Source: Bradyrhizobium quebecense (GTDB lineage: Bacteria > Pseudomonadota > Alphaproteobacteria > Rhizobiales > Xanthobacteraceae). From it: 64,000 bases of DNA. Below, piece by piece: positions 44,598-53,417 of this stretch. The notes beneath the pieces are model-generated. The model saw nothing but the letters and a program-made list of their open reading frames with translations. It was not told the origin of the DNA and ran no database searches. The translations under genes and the position numbers were made by a program. Location of the stretch: positions 3,224,001 to 3,288,000 of the forward strand of contig NZ_CP088022.1 of assembly GCF_013373795.3 (NCBI RefSeq), read 5' to 3'. How positions within the stretch are numbered: position 1 is the first letter of the stretch; each line of letters begins with the position of its first letter.

Positions 44598-45278
44598 ATG
44601 GATGGCCCGAGTCGCGGTCTCAGGTTAGCGGTCTCCTTCGCACTGGCTATTGTCCTGCCTGCTGCTCAGACACCGCCAACAGTGCATTCGCGGGACGCGC
44701 GTCGCGTGGTTGACAAGGAATGTCGCGATGTCTTGCCCGCGCAGGCAAAGATACGGGCATGCCTCAACCTGCTGAGCGATCGACGACTGTCGACTGCCTA
44801 TATCGCGCCGATCAACAACGAAATATCGAGCACCTTCCAAAGCCTGCGCGACTACGACAACGCCATCAAATACAAGAAGATCGAAATTGAACGCGCACAG
44901 AGCGCGGCGAAGCAGCCTGCTTCTTCGGCCGAAGCACTTCCTGCAAGTTTCGGCGCGATGTCTCAACGGTACACGGAGCTCGGAACACTCCAGGCGCTCA
45001 ATCGCCTGGCCAACATCGACAGTCAATCGGATGATGCGCGCCGAGGCGCCACTGAGGAGCAAAGCAACTACACCCTGGCGCTTCAGTACAACCCGATGAA
45101 CTACAGGGCATATCGATACCGGGCTGAAATTCACAGCCTGTTCTGCGATAGCGCGTCTGCCTCGCAGGACATGGAGGCCGCGGTCAGGTTTGCGGAAGAA
45201 TCCGGAGATCAGAACGCCGCTCGAGACTACAGGCGCGTCACGCTAACCGCTTGCATTCCGGCTTGGCGCCGAGAATAG
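44598..45278 (+). CDS. Exported TPR-like protein, unknown function
   Basis: A 226-residue protein with a signal-like N-terminus (LRLAVSFALAIVLPAAQTPP). The mature part is helical with tetratricopeptide character: LSTAYIAPINNEISSTFQSL, YDNAIKYKKIEIERA, NYTLALQYNPMNYRAYRYRA and ASASQDMEAAVRFAEESGDQ. Four Cys residues lie mostly at the ends of helices. Such proteins usually act as protein-binding scaffolds in the periplasm. No neighbour suggests a pathway. Confidence 0.65.
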   Translation: MDGPSRGLRLAVSFALAIVLPAAQTPPTVHSRDARRVVDKECRDVLPAQAKIRACLNLLSDRRLSTAYIAPINNEISSTFQSLRDYDNAIKYKKIEIERAQSAAKQPASSAEALPASFGAMSQRYTELGTLQALNRLANIDSQSDDARRGATEEQSNYTLALQYNPMNYRAYRYRAEIHSLFCDSASASQDMEAAVRFAEESGDQNAARDYRRVTLTACIPAWRRE

Positions 45279-45411
45279 CAAGACCCATCAGACTTACGCC
45301 CCGACCGTATTCTTACGGACCCGCTCCTGGCAGGCGACTTGCGATGTATCCGTGAATAGTTCGGCGCCAGCTGTTCGCGGTGTGCCGAACTCGGACATTC
45401 GGAGCACGCAC

Positions 45412-45693
45412 ATGAACATGCATCATCGTTTTGAGACAGCTCGCGCAAGCACCGGACGAGAGTCGACGGTCAGGAAGATGCTGTCCGATCTTGTCCTGGC
45501 CTGCCAGCAGATCGAAGCCGACATTGCGACCGAAGAAGCGCGCGCGGGAATCTATGACCAATCGGACGCAAGGTATCCGACCCTGGCAAGGTCGCTCAAT
45601 GAGCGGTACGACAATCTCAAGGGAACCATCGCCACGCTCGAAATGCGTGTCACCGAGAGATCTCAGCAGAAGCTGGTCACCGGCGCAGCGTAG
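45412..45693 (+). CDS. Small helical protein, 93 aa
   Basis: A 93-residue, highly charged helical protein (MNMHHRFETARASTGRESTV, LSDLVLACQQIEADIATEEA, LNERYDNLKGTIATLEMRV). The Met at 45412 has GGAG eight bases upstream; the upstream GTG at 45352 adds unconserved sequence. Probably a coiled-coil cytosolic protein. Function unknown; convergent with a small secreted protein gene. Confidence 0.6.
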   Translation: MNMHHRFETARASTGRESTVRKMLSDLVLACQQIEADIATEEARAGIYDQSDARYPTLARSLNERYDNLKGTIATLEMRVTERSQQKLVTGAA

Positions 45694-45743
45694 CTCGGTC
45701 CCCGAGAAGCAAAGGGGCCCGCTGGAAGCGAGCCCCTGGCTGC

Positions 45744-45968
45744 TTACTGCACCGGGAAGCACTGCCGCTTGCTGTTGTTCGGGCAGTAGAAGCAGACCTT
45801 CGAGGAACAGCCCGACAGGTCTCCAGCCTTGTTCAGGGTATAGTTGCATCCTGCGGTTCTGTCGCACGCCTTCACGACTGCTCCGATGGGGGCGGCAAAA
45901 GCCGACTGACCGAACGTGAACAGAGCAATCGCAGTTGCGACGGCGAAGCCCAGTGAAATTGCACGCAT
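45744..45968 (-). CDS. Small secreted Cys-rich protein, 74 aa
   Basis: A 74-residue protein with a signal peptide (VATAIALFTFGQSAFA) and a mature part of about 49 residues holding six Cys residues (KACDRTAGC, LSGCSSKVCFYC, KRQCFPVQ). These could form three disulfides. A GGAGGGTAAATC site precedes the ATG. The Cys spacing does not match a defensin or knottin I can name. Function unknown. Confidence 0.7.
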   Translation of the reverse strand: MRAISLGFAVATAIALFTFGQSAFAAPIGAVVKACDRTAGCNYTLNKAGDLSGCSSKVCFYCPNNSKRQCFPVQ

Positions 45969-46163
45969 GATTTACCCTCCTCCACAATTGGGCTGACGCA
46001 CCATTGCATCGCCTTGGTCGAAACACTCGCAGAACGGCTCCGGAAGTGATGTGAGGCGGGTCACTCAGGTACGCCGGAGCAGCCCTGGAACGATCACCCT
46101 CGCCACCGAAACGCCAGCGCGGGCAGCGTGATCGACGTGATGGAGCTGCGGCGCCGACCGACG

Positions 46164-46379
46164 TCAGCCGCTACCACGTGTGGATGGATCGAGATTTCGG
46201 TTCTCGCCCGGCGGGATCGGCCCGAAGCCGGGATATCTGTACCCGCCAGGCACGACCACCTCTTCGCTCGGACGGATGATGAGGTGCTGTCGCACGCGCC
46301 GGTGATGCGCAGCGGCCGCGTCGGCAACCGCACTCCACAGGATCACAAGAGGCAACGTCAAGACCAAGGCAACACGCAT
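46164..46379 (-). CDS. Small secreted protein with PGGYRYPGFGP motif, 71 aa
   Basis: A 71-residue protein with a signal peptide (MRVALVLTLPLVILWSAVA) and a mature part of His/Arg (AHHRRVRQHLIIRP) followed by a Pro/Gly-rich tail (PGGYRYPGFGPIPPGENRN). The Met at 46379 has GGAG nine bases upstream. I recall near-identical short proteins from Bradyrhizobium; function unknown. Confidence 0.65.
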   Translation of the reverse strand: MRVALVLTLPLVILWSAVADAAAAHHRRVRQHLIIRPSEEVVVPGGYRYPGFGPIPPGENRNLDPSTRGSG

Positions 46380-46740
46380 GGCGATCACTCCGTTTCACCG
46401 AACAAGTGACCGCCGACCGCGGCGTTCTATTCTGCCCCGGCCTTTCACATGTGATCAAAACCGCGAGATCGTCGATGTAGAGCCTGCGCGTGATCACGCA
46501 GCGTGAGCCCGCCCGCCGGACGGCGTACGCCCAAGCTGGGCGACGATAATGTCCCCTCCAACGTAGTTCGCGATGAAGACCCTGTCGCAGAAGGCCGAAT
46601 AGAACACGGCCGTTGGACTCCAGACAGGCAGTTCGACGTCGATCTCAAGCGGCACCGCGGTGCAGTTATGCGGGCACGATGTCGCGACGCCAGCCCGGCG
46701 AGAAATAGATCAGACATCGCTTTGACGACAGGTCACATGC
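46380..46740. other. Intergenic, one possible small reading frame
   Basis: On the minus strand 46494-46655 (GTG start) encodes 53 residues with protein-like composition (PLEIDVELPVWSPTAVFYSA, FCDRVFIANYVGGDIIVAQL). There is no clear ribosome site or known family. It may be a small gene or a decayed fragment. Confidence 0.3.
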
Positions 46741-47646
46741 TCAGGCACGCTGCGCGCGCAACAGCGGCCGCGGAAAGGCCTGCGCGCAGGCGACGCCGAG
46801 CAGTGCGAGGCCGCCGCCGATGACGTGAAACGTCCTGACCGGCTCACCCAGCAGCACGATCCCGGCCGCGGCCGTCAGCACCGGCAACAGGTTCATGAAG
46901 ATCGCGCAGCGGTTCGGGCCAAGCTGCGCGACCCCGCGGATCCACAGGAACGGCAGCACCACCGAGGCCAGCGCGCCGGCATAGACGATCAGCGGCCAGG
47001 TCTCGGCGTTGACCTGCCGCAACGGCGCCGGCGTCGCGAGGAAGGCGGGAAACATCACGGCCAGCGCGCACAGCGCCTGCATGTAGGTCGATTGCCATCC
47101 GGTGATCGGCAAATTCCAGCGCTTCAGGAGCACGCCGTACAGCGCGTAGACGATCGCGGCGAGCAGCATCAGTGCGTCGCCAGCATGCACGCCGTTCTGC
47201 AGCAGCGACGACAATTCGCCGCCGCTGACGAGATAGACGAGGCCTGCGAACGACAGCGGCGCGCCGCAGACCATGCCAAGCGTCGGCTGCTCGCCGAGCA
47301 GCGCGGCGCTGAGCGCGACCGTCAGTAGCGGCGTCAGTGCGGTGAACACGGCCATGTTGGTCGCAGTCGTGGTCTCGGCGGCGAGATACGACAGGCTCTG
47401 GAACAGGCACATCGCAAGGAAGCCAAGGATCGCGAGCGGCCCGAGATGCGGCCAGATCGCGCGGCGATTGCGCCAGGCGGCGCGTGCCACGAACGGAGAC
47501 ATCAGCAGCACCGCGACCAGCAGGCGATAGAAGGTGATCGCCTGCGGACCGATCGTGTGGGCCGACAGACGCGAGACAATGACGTTGCCGGCCCATAGCA
47601 CGATGGCAACGAAGGGATAGAGAAGTGCAGCATTCTTCTTGAGCAT
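46741..47646 (-). CDS. EamA/DMT family transporter
   Basis: A 301-residue protein with ten membrane segments in two EamA halves (LLYPFVAIVLWAGNVIVSRL at the start and a second repeat from about residue 150, ALMLLAAIVYALYGVLLKRW). DMT proteins export amino acids and other metabolites. The Met at 47646 begins the conserved first helix; earlier codons lack character. It is divergent from an AraC-type regulator with 111 bases between starts, suggesting that this regulator controls it. The substrate is unknown. Confidence 0.88.
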   Translation of the reverse strand: MLKKNAALLYPFVAIVLWAGNVIVSRLSAHTIGPQAITFYRLLVAVLLMSPFVARAAWRNRRAIWPHLGPLAILGFLAMCLFQSLSYLAAETTTATNMAVFTALTPLLTVALSAALLGEQPTLGMVCGAPLSFAGLVYLVSGGELSSLLQNGVHAGDALMLLAAIVYALYGVLLKRWNLPITGWQSTYMQALCALAVMFPAFLATPAPLRQVNAETWPLIVYAGALASVVLPFLWIRGVAQLGPNRCAIFMNLLPVLTAAAGIVLLGEPVRTFHVIGGGLALLGVACAQAFPRPLLRAQRA

Positions 47647-47757
47647 GACCTGGCAGCGCATTGGTGAAGGACACACCAGCAACTACTTGTCGCGCCGAAG
47701 TCCGTCTCACGCTAGAATGACCTCACCTAGCGAGATTGGGACATGCGAGACTAAGAC

Positions 47758-48531
47758 GTGTTGGACGAGCTGATCACACGGCACCTCGATTATCACGCCA
47801 CGGCGCGGCCGATGGCGGCGATGGAAATCGACTATCCGAGCGGCACATCGACCGGCCTGCATGCGCATCCGCGCGGCCAGCTGCTCTATGCGATCGAGGG
47901 CGTGATGATCGTGCGCTGCGCCGAGGGCACCTGGGTGGTGCCGCCCAATCGCGCGGTGTGGCTGGTGGCCGGTCTCGCGCACGAGGTCCGGATGTGCGGG
48001 GCGGTCAAGATCCGCACTGTGTTCGTGGACAGCGACGCGGCTCCCAATCTGCCGCAGACCAGCTGCGTGTTCACGGTCTCGCCGCTGCTGCGCGAATTGT
48101 TCGTCGCCGCGATGGGTGTGCCGCTGGATTATGCGCCTGCGACGTCCGACGAGCGCCTGATGCGCGTGCTGCTCGACCAGCTGCGCGAAATCGATGTGCT
48201 ACCGCTGCATCTGCCGATGCCGCGCGACGAAAGGCTCGCGCGGATCTGCGCGGCGCTGGTGGCCCGCCCCGACGACGCCTCCACCGCCGAGCACTGGGCG
48301 CGCCGGCTGAAGCTGACGTCGAAGACGATCCATCGTCTGTTCCCGCGCGAAACCGGCATGACGTTCGGCGAGTGGCGTCAGCAGGCCCGCTTGCTGTTCG
48401 CGCTGGAACGCCTCGCGCGCGGCGCGCGGGTGGTCGATGTCGCGCTCGATGCCGGCTATGCCAGCCAGAGCGCCTTCACCGCGATGTTCCGCAAGCATTT
48501 TGGTGTGCCGCCGAACGCGTTCTATCGGTAG
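47758..48531 (+). CDS. AraC family regulator with cupin sensor domain
   Basis: A 257-residue regulator. An N-terminal cupin-like sensor (residues 15-110, with GLHAHPRGQLLYAIEGVM and WVVPPNRAVWLVAG) precedes two helix-turn-helix motifs (TAEHWARRLKLTSKTIHRLF and VVDVALDAGYASQSAFTAMF, then FGVPPNAFYR). Start is GTG at 47758. It is divergent from the EamA exporter and probably activates it in response to a small ligand bound by the cupin. The ligand is unknown. Confidence 0.88.
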   Translation: MLDELITRHLDYHATARPMAAMEIDYPSGTSTGLHAHPRGQLLYAIEGVMIVRCAEGTWVVPPNRAVWLVAGLAHEVRMCGAVKIRTVFVDSDAAPNLPQTSCVFTVSPLLRELFVAAMGVPLDYAPATSDERLMRVLLDQLREIDVLPLHLPMPRDERLARICAALVARPDDASTAEHWARRLKLTSKTIHRLFPRETGMTFGEWRQQARLLFALERLARGARVVDVALDAGYASQSAFTAMFRKHFGVPPNAFYR

Positions 48532-48552
48532 GCCGTCGCGGCGGCGAGATAG

Positions 48553-49455
48553 CTAGCGCTCCGCAGGCACTGACTGCGCCACCGGCCCCAATATCCATTC
48601 CCTGAACGCCGCGATCTTCGGAAGCCCCTGCCGGTTGTCGGGGCAGACGAGATAGTAGGCGAACTCCTCCAGATGCGCGGTGTCAAGCAACTGGATCAGC
48701 TCGCCGCTCTCGATCTCGTTTGCGACCATCGCCGCCGGCAGCAGGCCTGCGCCCTGGCCGGTCAGCACGGCTTTCAGGAGCAGACCGCTGTCGTCGAACG
48801 AGGGACCACGCGGTGTGCGCACCTCCGTGATGCCGTTGGCCTGAAACCACAGGCTCCACCCCTTGCGATCGGCATCATGCACCTGCGGCCAGCCCGCAAG
48901 CTCTGTGGGAGATGCGGGCCGCCCGAGACGCGCAACCAGCGACGGCGAGGCGACCGCCACCATCTCGACCGTGACGACGCGGTCGCTGCGCAGCCCCGGA
49001 TAGCGGCCGAGGCCGTGGCGCACCGCGACGTCGATTCCGCTGCGCGAGAAATCGACCAGCGTGTTGCTGGTGACGATCTGCAGATCGATCTCGGGATGCG
49101 CGCCCTGAAACGACGCCATGCGCGGCACCAGCCAGGCCGACGCAAAGAACGGCGTGACGCTCACCGTCAGCGTACCGACGTCGACCGACGCAGCAACGCG
49201 GCGCGAGGCCTCCGCGATCTGGCGAAACGCATTGCGGATCGACGGCAGATAGTCGCGCCCGGCGTCGGTGAGATAGATGCCCCGCGGCACCCGCTCGAAC
49301 AGCTTGACGCCGAGATGGGCTTCCAGCGTCTTGAGCATCTGGCTGACTGCACCCGGCGTCACGCACAGCTCCTCGGCCGCGAGCTTCACCGAGAGATGGC
49401 GGGCGGCGGACTCGAACGCCTTGAGCGCGTTCAGGGGTGGAAGCCGGCTCTCCAT
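48553..49455 (-). CDS. LysR family regulator (GcvA-like)
   Basis: A 300-residue LysR-type protein. The N-terminal winged helix reads MESRLPPLNALKAFESAARH and AAEELCVTPGAVSQMLKTLE, the GcvA-like form. The effector domain follows (TVSVTPFFASAWLVPRMASF). LysR proteins usually control a neighbouring divergent gene; here the thioesterase-MFS pair starts about 195 bases away. The ATG at 49455 is the conserved start. The effector is unknown. Confidence 0.9.
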   Translation of the reverse strand: MESRLPPLNALKAFESAARHLSVKLAAEELCVTPGAVSQMLKTLEAHLGVKLFERVPRGIYLTDAGRDYLPSIRNAFRQIAEASRRVAASVDVGTLTVSVTPFFASAWLVPRMASFQGAHPEIDLQIVTSNTLVDFSRSGIDVAVRHGLGRYPGLRSDRVVTVEMVAVASPSLVARLGRPASPTELAGWPQVHDADRKGWSLWFQANGITEVRTPRGPSFDDSGLLLKAVLTGQGAGLLPAAMVANEIESGELIQLLDTAHLEEFAYYLVCPDNRQGLPKIAAFREWILGPVAQSVPAER

Positions 49456-49650
49456 GATTTAGATATTCTAATCTCAATCGCGCAGCAAATCTGGTTTGCC
49501 AATGGCGCCTTCCTGGCGCTCAATCAGCCTATCGTAACGCTGAGAGCCGCGTCAACTCAGAGAAATCCGGGCCAATGGAGTTAGTTTTTCTAATCTTTTC
49601 TACAGCTCGCGACAGCGGCTCCCGGTTCCCTGATGGAGCCAGGACAGGAC

Positions 49651-50157
49651 ATGACCGAGGTCCCAAATAGACTCGCCCTGCACGGGACCGGTGCAGGCAG
49701 CGATATCCGCCAACGCGTCGACCGCATCAACGCGTCGCAAGCCGGCAGCCTGCCCGGCCTGCTGGACTTTCAATGGCTCGAAGCCGAACGCGGCCTCATC
49801 CGCGGCCGCTTCGAGATTGCCGCGAAGCACTTCTCGCCGCACGGGCTCTTGCACGGCGCAAGCATCGTCGCGCTGGCGGATAGCGCCTGCGGATTCGGCT
49901 GCCTCGCCTCCCTGCCGGACGGCGCGATTGGCTTCGCGACCGGCGAGTTGAAGACGAACTTCATCGGCGCCGCGCGCGAAGGCGGCGTCAGCTGCGAGGC
50001 GCGCCTCGTTCATGCCGGGCGCACGACCCAGGTGTGGGATGCCGAGATCCGCCGCGAGGCGACCGGCGAGGCCATCGCCCTGTTTCGCTGCACGCAGATG
50101 CTGCTCTATCCGCCGGCCAAGGCGGGCGGCGGCGCATCACAGGGAGAACGATCATGA
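49651..50157 (+). CDS. PaaI-like hotdog thioesterase
   Basis: A 168-residue protein with the hotdog fold of the PaaI/YdiI thioesterases: SPHGLLHGASIVALADSACG (the HGG-type active-site helix) and IGFATGELKTNFIGAAREGG, then VHAGRTTQVWDAEIRRE. It should hydrolyse an acyl- or aryl-CoA. The Met at 49651 has AGGACAGG upstream. Its stop overlaps the next gene by four bases (ATGA), so it is coupled to an MFS transporter, suggesting uptake or export of the matching organic acid. Confidence 0.82.
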   Translation: MTEVPNRLALHGTGAGSDIRQRVDRINASQAGSLPGLLDFQWLEAERGLIRGRFEIAAKHFSPHGLLHGASIVALADSACGFGCLASLPDGAIGFATGELKTNFIGAAREGGVSCEARLVHAGRTTQVWDAEIRREATGEAIALFRCTQMLLYPPAKAGGGASQGERS

Positions 50158-51416
50158 GGAACGCCGTCATGCACGCCGGTTATCGGAGAGCAAAGCCGTT
50201 CTATGGCTGGTATGTCGTCGCAGCCGCCTTCGTCGTGACGCTCGTCGGCTTCGGCAGCGCCTACACGTTCTCGTCCTTTGTCGAGTCGTTGCAGCGGGAG
50301 TTCGGCGCCTCGCGCGGCTCGGTCTCGCTGGTGTTCTCGTTCGCGGGCTTCCTGTATTTCGGACTCGGCATCGTCTCCGGCCCGCTTGCCGACCGCTGGG
50401 GCGCCCGCAGGCTCGCTGGCCTCGGAATGGCGCTGGTCGGTCTCGGCATGGTGCTGGCGGGACAGGCGCAGACCATCCTCCAGGTCTATGCCGCCTACAG
50501 CATCGGCATCGGTGCCGGCGTCGGTTGCGCATACGTTCCGACCTTGGGCGCCGTGCAACGCTGGTTCGTCAGGCGACGCGGTTTTGCGTCAGGCCTCGCC
50601 GTCAGCGGGATCGGGGTCGGGACACTGGTGATGCCGCCGCTCGCGACCTGGCTGATCACGAGCCTCGGCTGGCGCGAAGCCTACGTCGTGTTGGGCGTCG
50701 TCGCTGCCGTCGCCGGGATCGGAGCATCGCTCCTGATCGCCGACGATCCGCGCCGCCATGGCACCGGACCGGATGGCGATCCGCTCGAAGCAGTCTCGGG
50801 CGCGCCGCTCCGTCAGGGCGTCTCGATCCGCGGCGCGGTCAAGACCGCCCGCTTCGCCGGGCTCTATGCGGCCTGCCTGATCAGCGCGTTCGGGGTGTTC
50901 GTGCCCTTCGTGCACCTGGTGCCCTTTGCCGTCGACCATCAGGTCGCGCCGACGCTTGCCGTGCTGCTGCTCGGAATGATCGGCGTCGGCAGCACCGCCG
51001 GCCGGTTCTTCCTCGGCGGCATCGCCGATCGGGTCGGCCGCGATGCGTTCCTGATTGCGATGTATCTCGGCATGGCCGTCTCGCTGGCGATCTGGGCAAT
51101 CGCCGGCAGCTTCTGGTCGCTCACGGTCTTTGCGCTGCTGTTCGGTTTGTTCTATGGCGGCTGGGTGGCGATCCTGCCTGCTGTGGTCACCGACCATTTC
51201 GGCGGCCGCAATGTCGGCGGCATCATCGGCATCCTCTACACCAGCGTCGCCGTCGGCACGCTGCTGGGCCCGAGCGCTGCCGGCTTTGCGTTCGACGTCA
51301 GCCACAGCTATTTCATCCCGGTGGCGATCAGCGCAGCCGCCAACCTCGTCGCCGCCGTCATCGCCGTCGCGACGATGCGAACGGCCTCGCCGATGGCTTC
51401 AGTCGCGCAGAGGTGA
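50154..51416 (+). CDS. MFS transporter, oxalate/formate or monocarboxylate type
   Basis: A 420-residue protein with 12 membrane segments. The N-terminus (YGWYVVAAAFVVTLVGFGSA), GPLADRWGARRLAGLG after helix 2, and RFFLGGIADRVGRDAFL in the second half match the MCT/OFA branch, which carries small carboxylates. The start overlaps the thioesterase stop by four bases, and an AraC regulator gene lies downstream. An organic-acid substrate is inferred from both neighbours. Confidence 0.87.
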   Translation: MRNAVMHAGYRRAKPFYGWYVVAAAFVVTLVGFGSAYTFSSFVESLQREFGASRGSVSLVFSFAGFLYFGLGIVSGPLADRWGARRLAGLGMALVGLGMVLAGQAQTILQVYAAYSIGIGAGVGCAYVPTLGAVQRWFVRRRGFASGLAVSGIGVGTLVMPPLATWLITSLGWREAYVVLGVVAAVAGIGASLLIADDPRRHGTGPDGDPLEAVSGAPLRQGVSIRGAVKTARFAGLYAACLISAFGVFVPFVHLVPFAVDHQVAPTLAVLLLGMIGVGSTAGRFFLGGIADRVGRDAFLIAMYLGMAVSLAIWAIAGSFWSLTVFALLFGLFYGGWVAILPAVVTDHFGGRNVGGIIGILYTSVAVGTLLGPSAAGFAFDVSHSYFIPVAISAAANLVAAVIAVATMRTASPMASVAQR

Positions 51417-51484
51417 CGTCCCATGACAGTCGGTGACCCCCGTGCTACGTTCGGGGATCACCCACCCATCGGTTCGAGACCTCT

Positions 51485-52207
51485 GTGATCACCCGGTTCG
51501 CCATGACCAACGCCTGGAACTACCGGCGCGCCACCAACGACGACATCGTCGAGCTGGCGGCGTGGCGCGGTGCCGGCTCGCTCGCCCTCAGGCCGCACTT
51601 CCATGACGAGAACCAAATCGTGCTGGTGCTGTCGGGATCGCGCGCCTTTCGCATCGACGACGCGACCGTCACGGTGCCGGCGGGCCATGCCGCGCTCATC
51701 CCGGCGGGAATGCTGCATACACCGATGGCGACACCGGGCGCGGAGATGGTTTGCCTGAATGCCTATGTTCCGGCGGGCCGCGCCTGCTCGTCGCTCCGGA
51801 TCATCAATGTCGGGGACCGCTGGCGGAGCATCGACGAGATATCGCCCAAGCATATCGGCGAGATCGCCAACGACACGCTGTCGCGCGAGCCGTCACGCCC
51901 GGCCGGGTGCATCGACAGTGCGAAGCTCGGTACCGCCTTGACGGAGAGCGTCGAGCCGATCGGCGAGATTGCCGCCAGCTTCGGGCGAAGCCGCGAAGGG
52001 TTCAGCCGCATGGTGAGGCGCGAGCTCGGCGTCGCGCCGCATACCTTCCGCCTGCTCGCCCGGCTCAATCTTGCCCGACAGTTGCTGCGCGCCGGCGAGC
52101 CGATCGCAGCCGTTGCGGCGGATGCGGGCTTTTCCGACCAGAGCCATCTCACCCGCCTGTTCCGCCACACCTTCGGCACGACGCCGGGCGTCTACTGGCG
52201 CGATTGA
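51485..52207 (+). CDS. AraC family regulator
   Basis: A 240-residue regulator. The N-terminal AraC/cupin sensor has LRPHFHDENQIVLVLSGSRA and VPAGHAALIPAGMLHTPMA, which bind a small ligand. Two helix-turn-helix motifs follow (IGEIAASFGRSREGFSRMVR and IAAVAADAGFSDQSHLTRLF, then FGTTPGVYWRD). The GTG at 51485 is used; an ATG at 51503 is possible. It lies between the MFS gene and a TauE-type permease gene on the same strand and may control either or both. Confidence 0.87.
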   Translation: MITRFAMTNAWNYRRATNDDIVELAAWRGAGSLALRPHFHDENQIVLVLSGSRAFRIDDATVTVPAGHAALIPAGMLHTPMATPGAEMVCLNAYVPAGRACSSLRIINVGDRWRSIDEISPKHIGEIANDTLSREPSRPAGCIDSAKLGTALTESVEPIGEIAASFGRSREGFSRMVRRELGVAPHTFRLLARLNLARQLLRAGEPIAAVAADAGFSDQSHLTRLFRHTFGTTPGVYWRD

Positions 52208-52280
52208 AGCGGCGTCACAGACGTTCCAGACCGGCCGGCGCTCGGCCCGCTAGGCTGCTCACCCTGCAAAGGGGTGAAGG

Positions 52281-53045
52281 ATGGATACCGGAACAAGTCT
52301 TCTGCTGCTCGCAGCCGGCGGCGCGGGGGGCATCATCAATGCATTGGCGGGCGGCGCGACGCTCATCACCTTTCCGGCGATGCTCGCCGCAGGCTTGCCC
52401 GCCGTCATCGCCAATGCATCGAATGCGGTGGCGATCTCGCCGGGGCATTTGATCGCAGCCCTCGCCGATCGCGGCAAGCTGCCGCCGCCGACGCGGCGCA
52501 CGATCAGCTTCGTCGCCGTCTCCACGGTTGGCGGCGCAGCCGGTGCCAGCGTCCTTTTGCTGCTTCCCGAGCGGCTGTTCGTCCTGCCGGTGCCGGCCCT
52601 GATCGCATTCGCAACGCTGCTGTTTGCCTTCGCACCACAGATCCAGGGATGGACCGTCGGGCACCAGAAGGCAGCGGCTCTGCCCTCGACCGGCGCGAGC
52701 AGTGCCGTGCTCGGATTGGCATGTGTCTATGGAGGGTTCTTCGGCGCCGGGCTCGGCGTCATCTTGACCGCGGTGCTCTCGATCACGGAACCCAACGACA
52801 TCAGGGCGATCAAGGCATTGAAGAACCTGCTGGCGACCTGCGTGTCGCTCGCCGCCACACTGATCTTCATCGTGCAGGGAGCGGTACGGTGGCCGGAGAC
52901 CTCTCTGATGCTGCTCGGCGCCATGATCGGCGGCTATACAGGAGGCCACCTGATCCGGATCCTGCCGGCTCGCATGGTCCGGCGGTTCGTCATCGCCGCC
53001 GGAGCATTGATGACCGTGATCTACGCGGCGCGCTACTGGTTCTAG
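52281..53045 (+). CDS. TauE/SafE family membrane protein
   Basis: A 254-residue inner-membrane protein with eight hydrophobic segments and the TauE/SafE duplication (GGAGGIINALAGGATLITFP in the first half, ACVYGGFFGAGLGVILTAVL in the second). Family members export sulfite, sulfonate or sulfoacetate in sulfur metabolism; others have unknown substrates. It follows the AraC regulator by 73 bases, so regulation by it is plausible. Confidence 0.88.
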   Translation: MDTGTSLLLLAAGGAGGIINALAGGATLITFPAMLAAGLPAVIANASNAVAISPGHLIAALADRGKLPPPTRRTISFVAVSTVGGAAGASVLLLLPERLFVLPVPALIAFATLLFAFAPQIQGWTVGHQKAAALPSTGASSAVLGLACVYGGFFGAGLGVILTAVLSITEPNDIRAIKALKNLLATCVSLAATLIFIVQGAVRWPETSLMLLGAMIGGYTGGHLIRILPARMVRRFVIAAGALMTVIYAARYWF

Positions 53046-53092
53046 ATGGAGCGAGGGAGCCGAGGCTCCCAGCTCGAGCTGTGCGTTTTCGA

Positions 53093-53138
53093 GCGAAGTG
53101 GATTACCGGTTCGCGTGAAGAAAACGCGTCAAAACGAA
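53093..53138. repeat. Dispersed intergenic repeat (GCGTTTTC/GAAAACGC)
   Basis: GCGTTTTC (53093-53100) and GAAAACGC (53120-53127) flank a GAGCGAAGTGGATTACCGGT core. I recognise this as an intergenic element repeated in Bradyrhizobium. A partial copy with the complement core (CGCGAACCGGTATCCACTT) lies near 37747-37765, next to the peroxiredoxin gene. Confidence 0.6.
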
Positions 53139-53141
53139 AAC

Positions 53142-53417
53142 TTAGTGCGTCGTCATCCAGGCGCGGGCTTCGCGCTGGGCGGCAGCGATCTCGACGTCGG
53201 ACATCTGCTCGGCGACTTCGCGGCGGTGCGCGATCGCGTCGGTACGTCCCTTGAGCGCCGCCAGGTTGAACCATTTGTGCGCCGCGACGAGGTTGACCAC
53301 GCCGGAGCGGCCGCTCGCCCAATACATGCCGCGCTCGAACAGCACGTCCTGGATTGCAGTCGCAGCAACCGGGACAGCGCTTTCCTGATCGATGACCCCC
53401 TGAAACATTGTCGTCAT
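53142..53417 (-). CDS. SEL1-like small protein, 91 aa
   Basis: A 91-residue helical protein. Its central part (YWASGRSGVVNLVAAHKWFN LAALKG, read as one helix pair) has the small-residue and Ala-Ala-x-x-Trp/Phe-Asn-x-Ala pattern of SEL1/TPR repeats, followed by a charged C-terminal helix (VAEQMSDVEIAAAQREARAW). Similar short proteins are common in Rhizobiales and act as scaffolds. A palindromic element lies about 210 bases upstream. Confidence 0.65.
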   Translation of the reverse strand: MTTMFQGVIDQESAVPVAATAIQDVLFERGMYWASGRSGVVNLVAAHKWFNLAALKGRTDAIAHRREVAEQMSDVEIAAAQREARAWMTTH

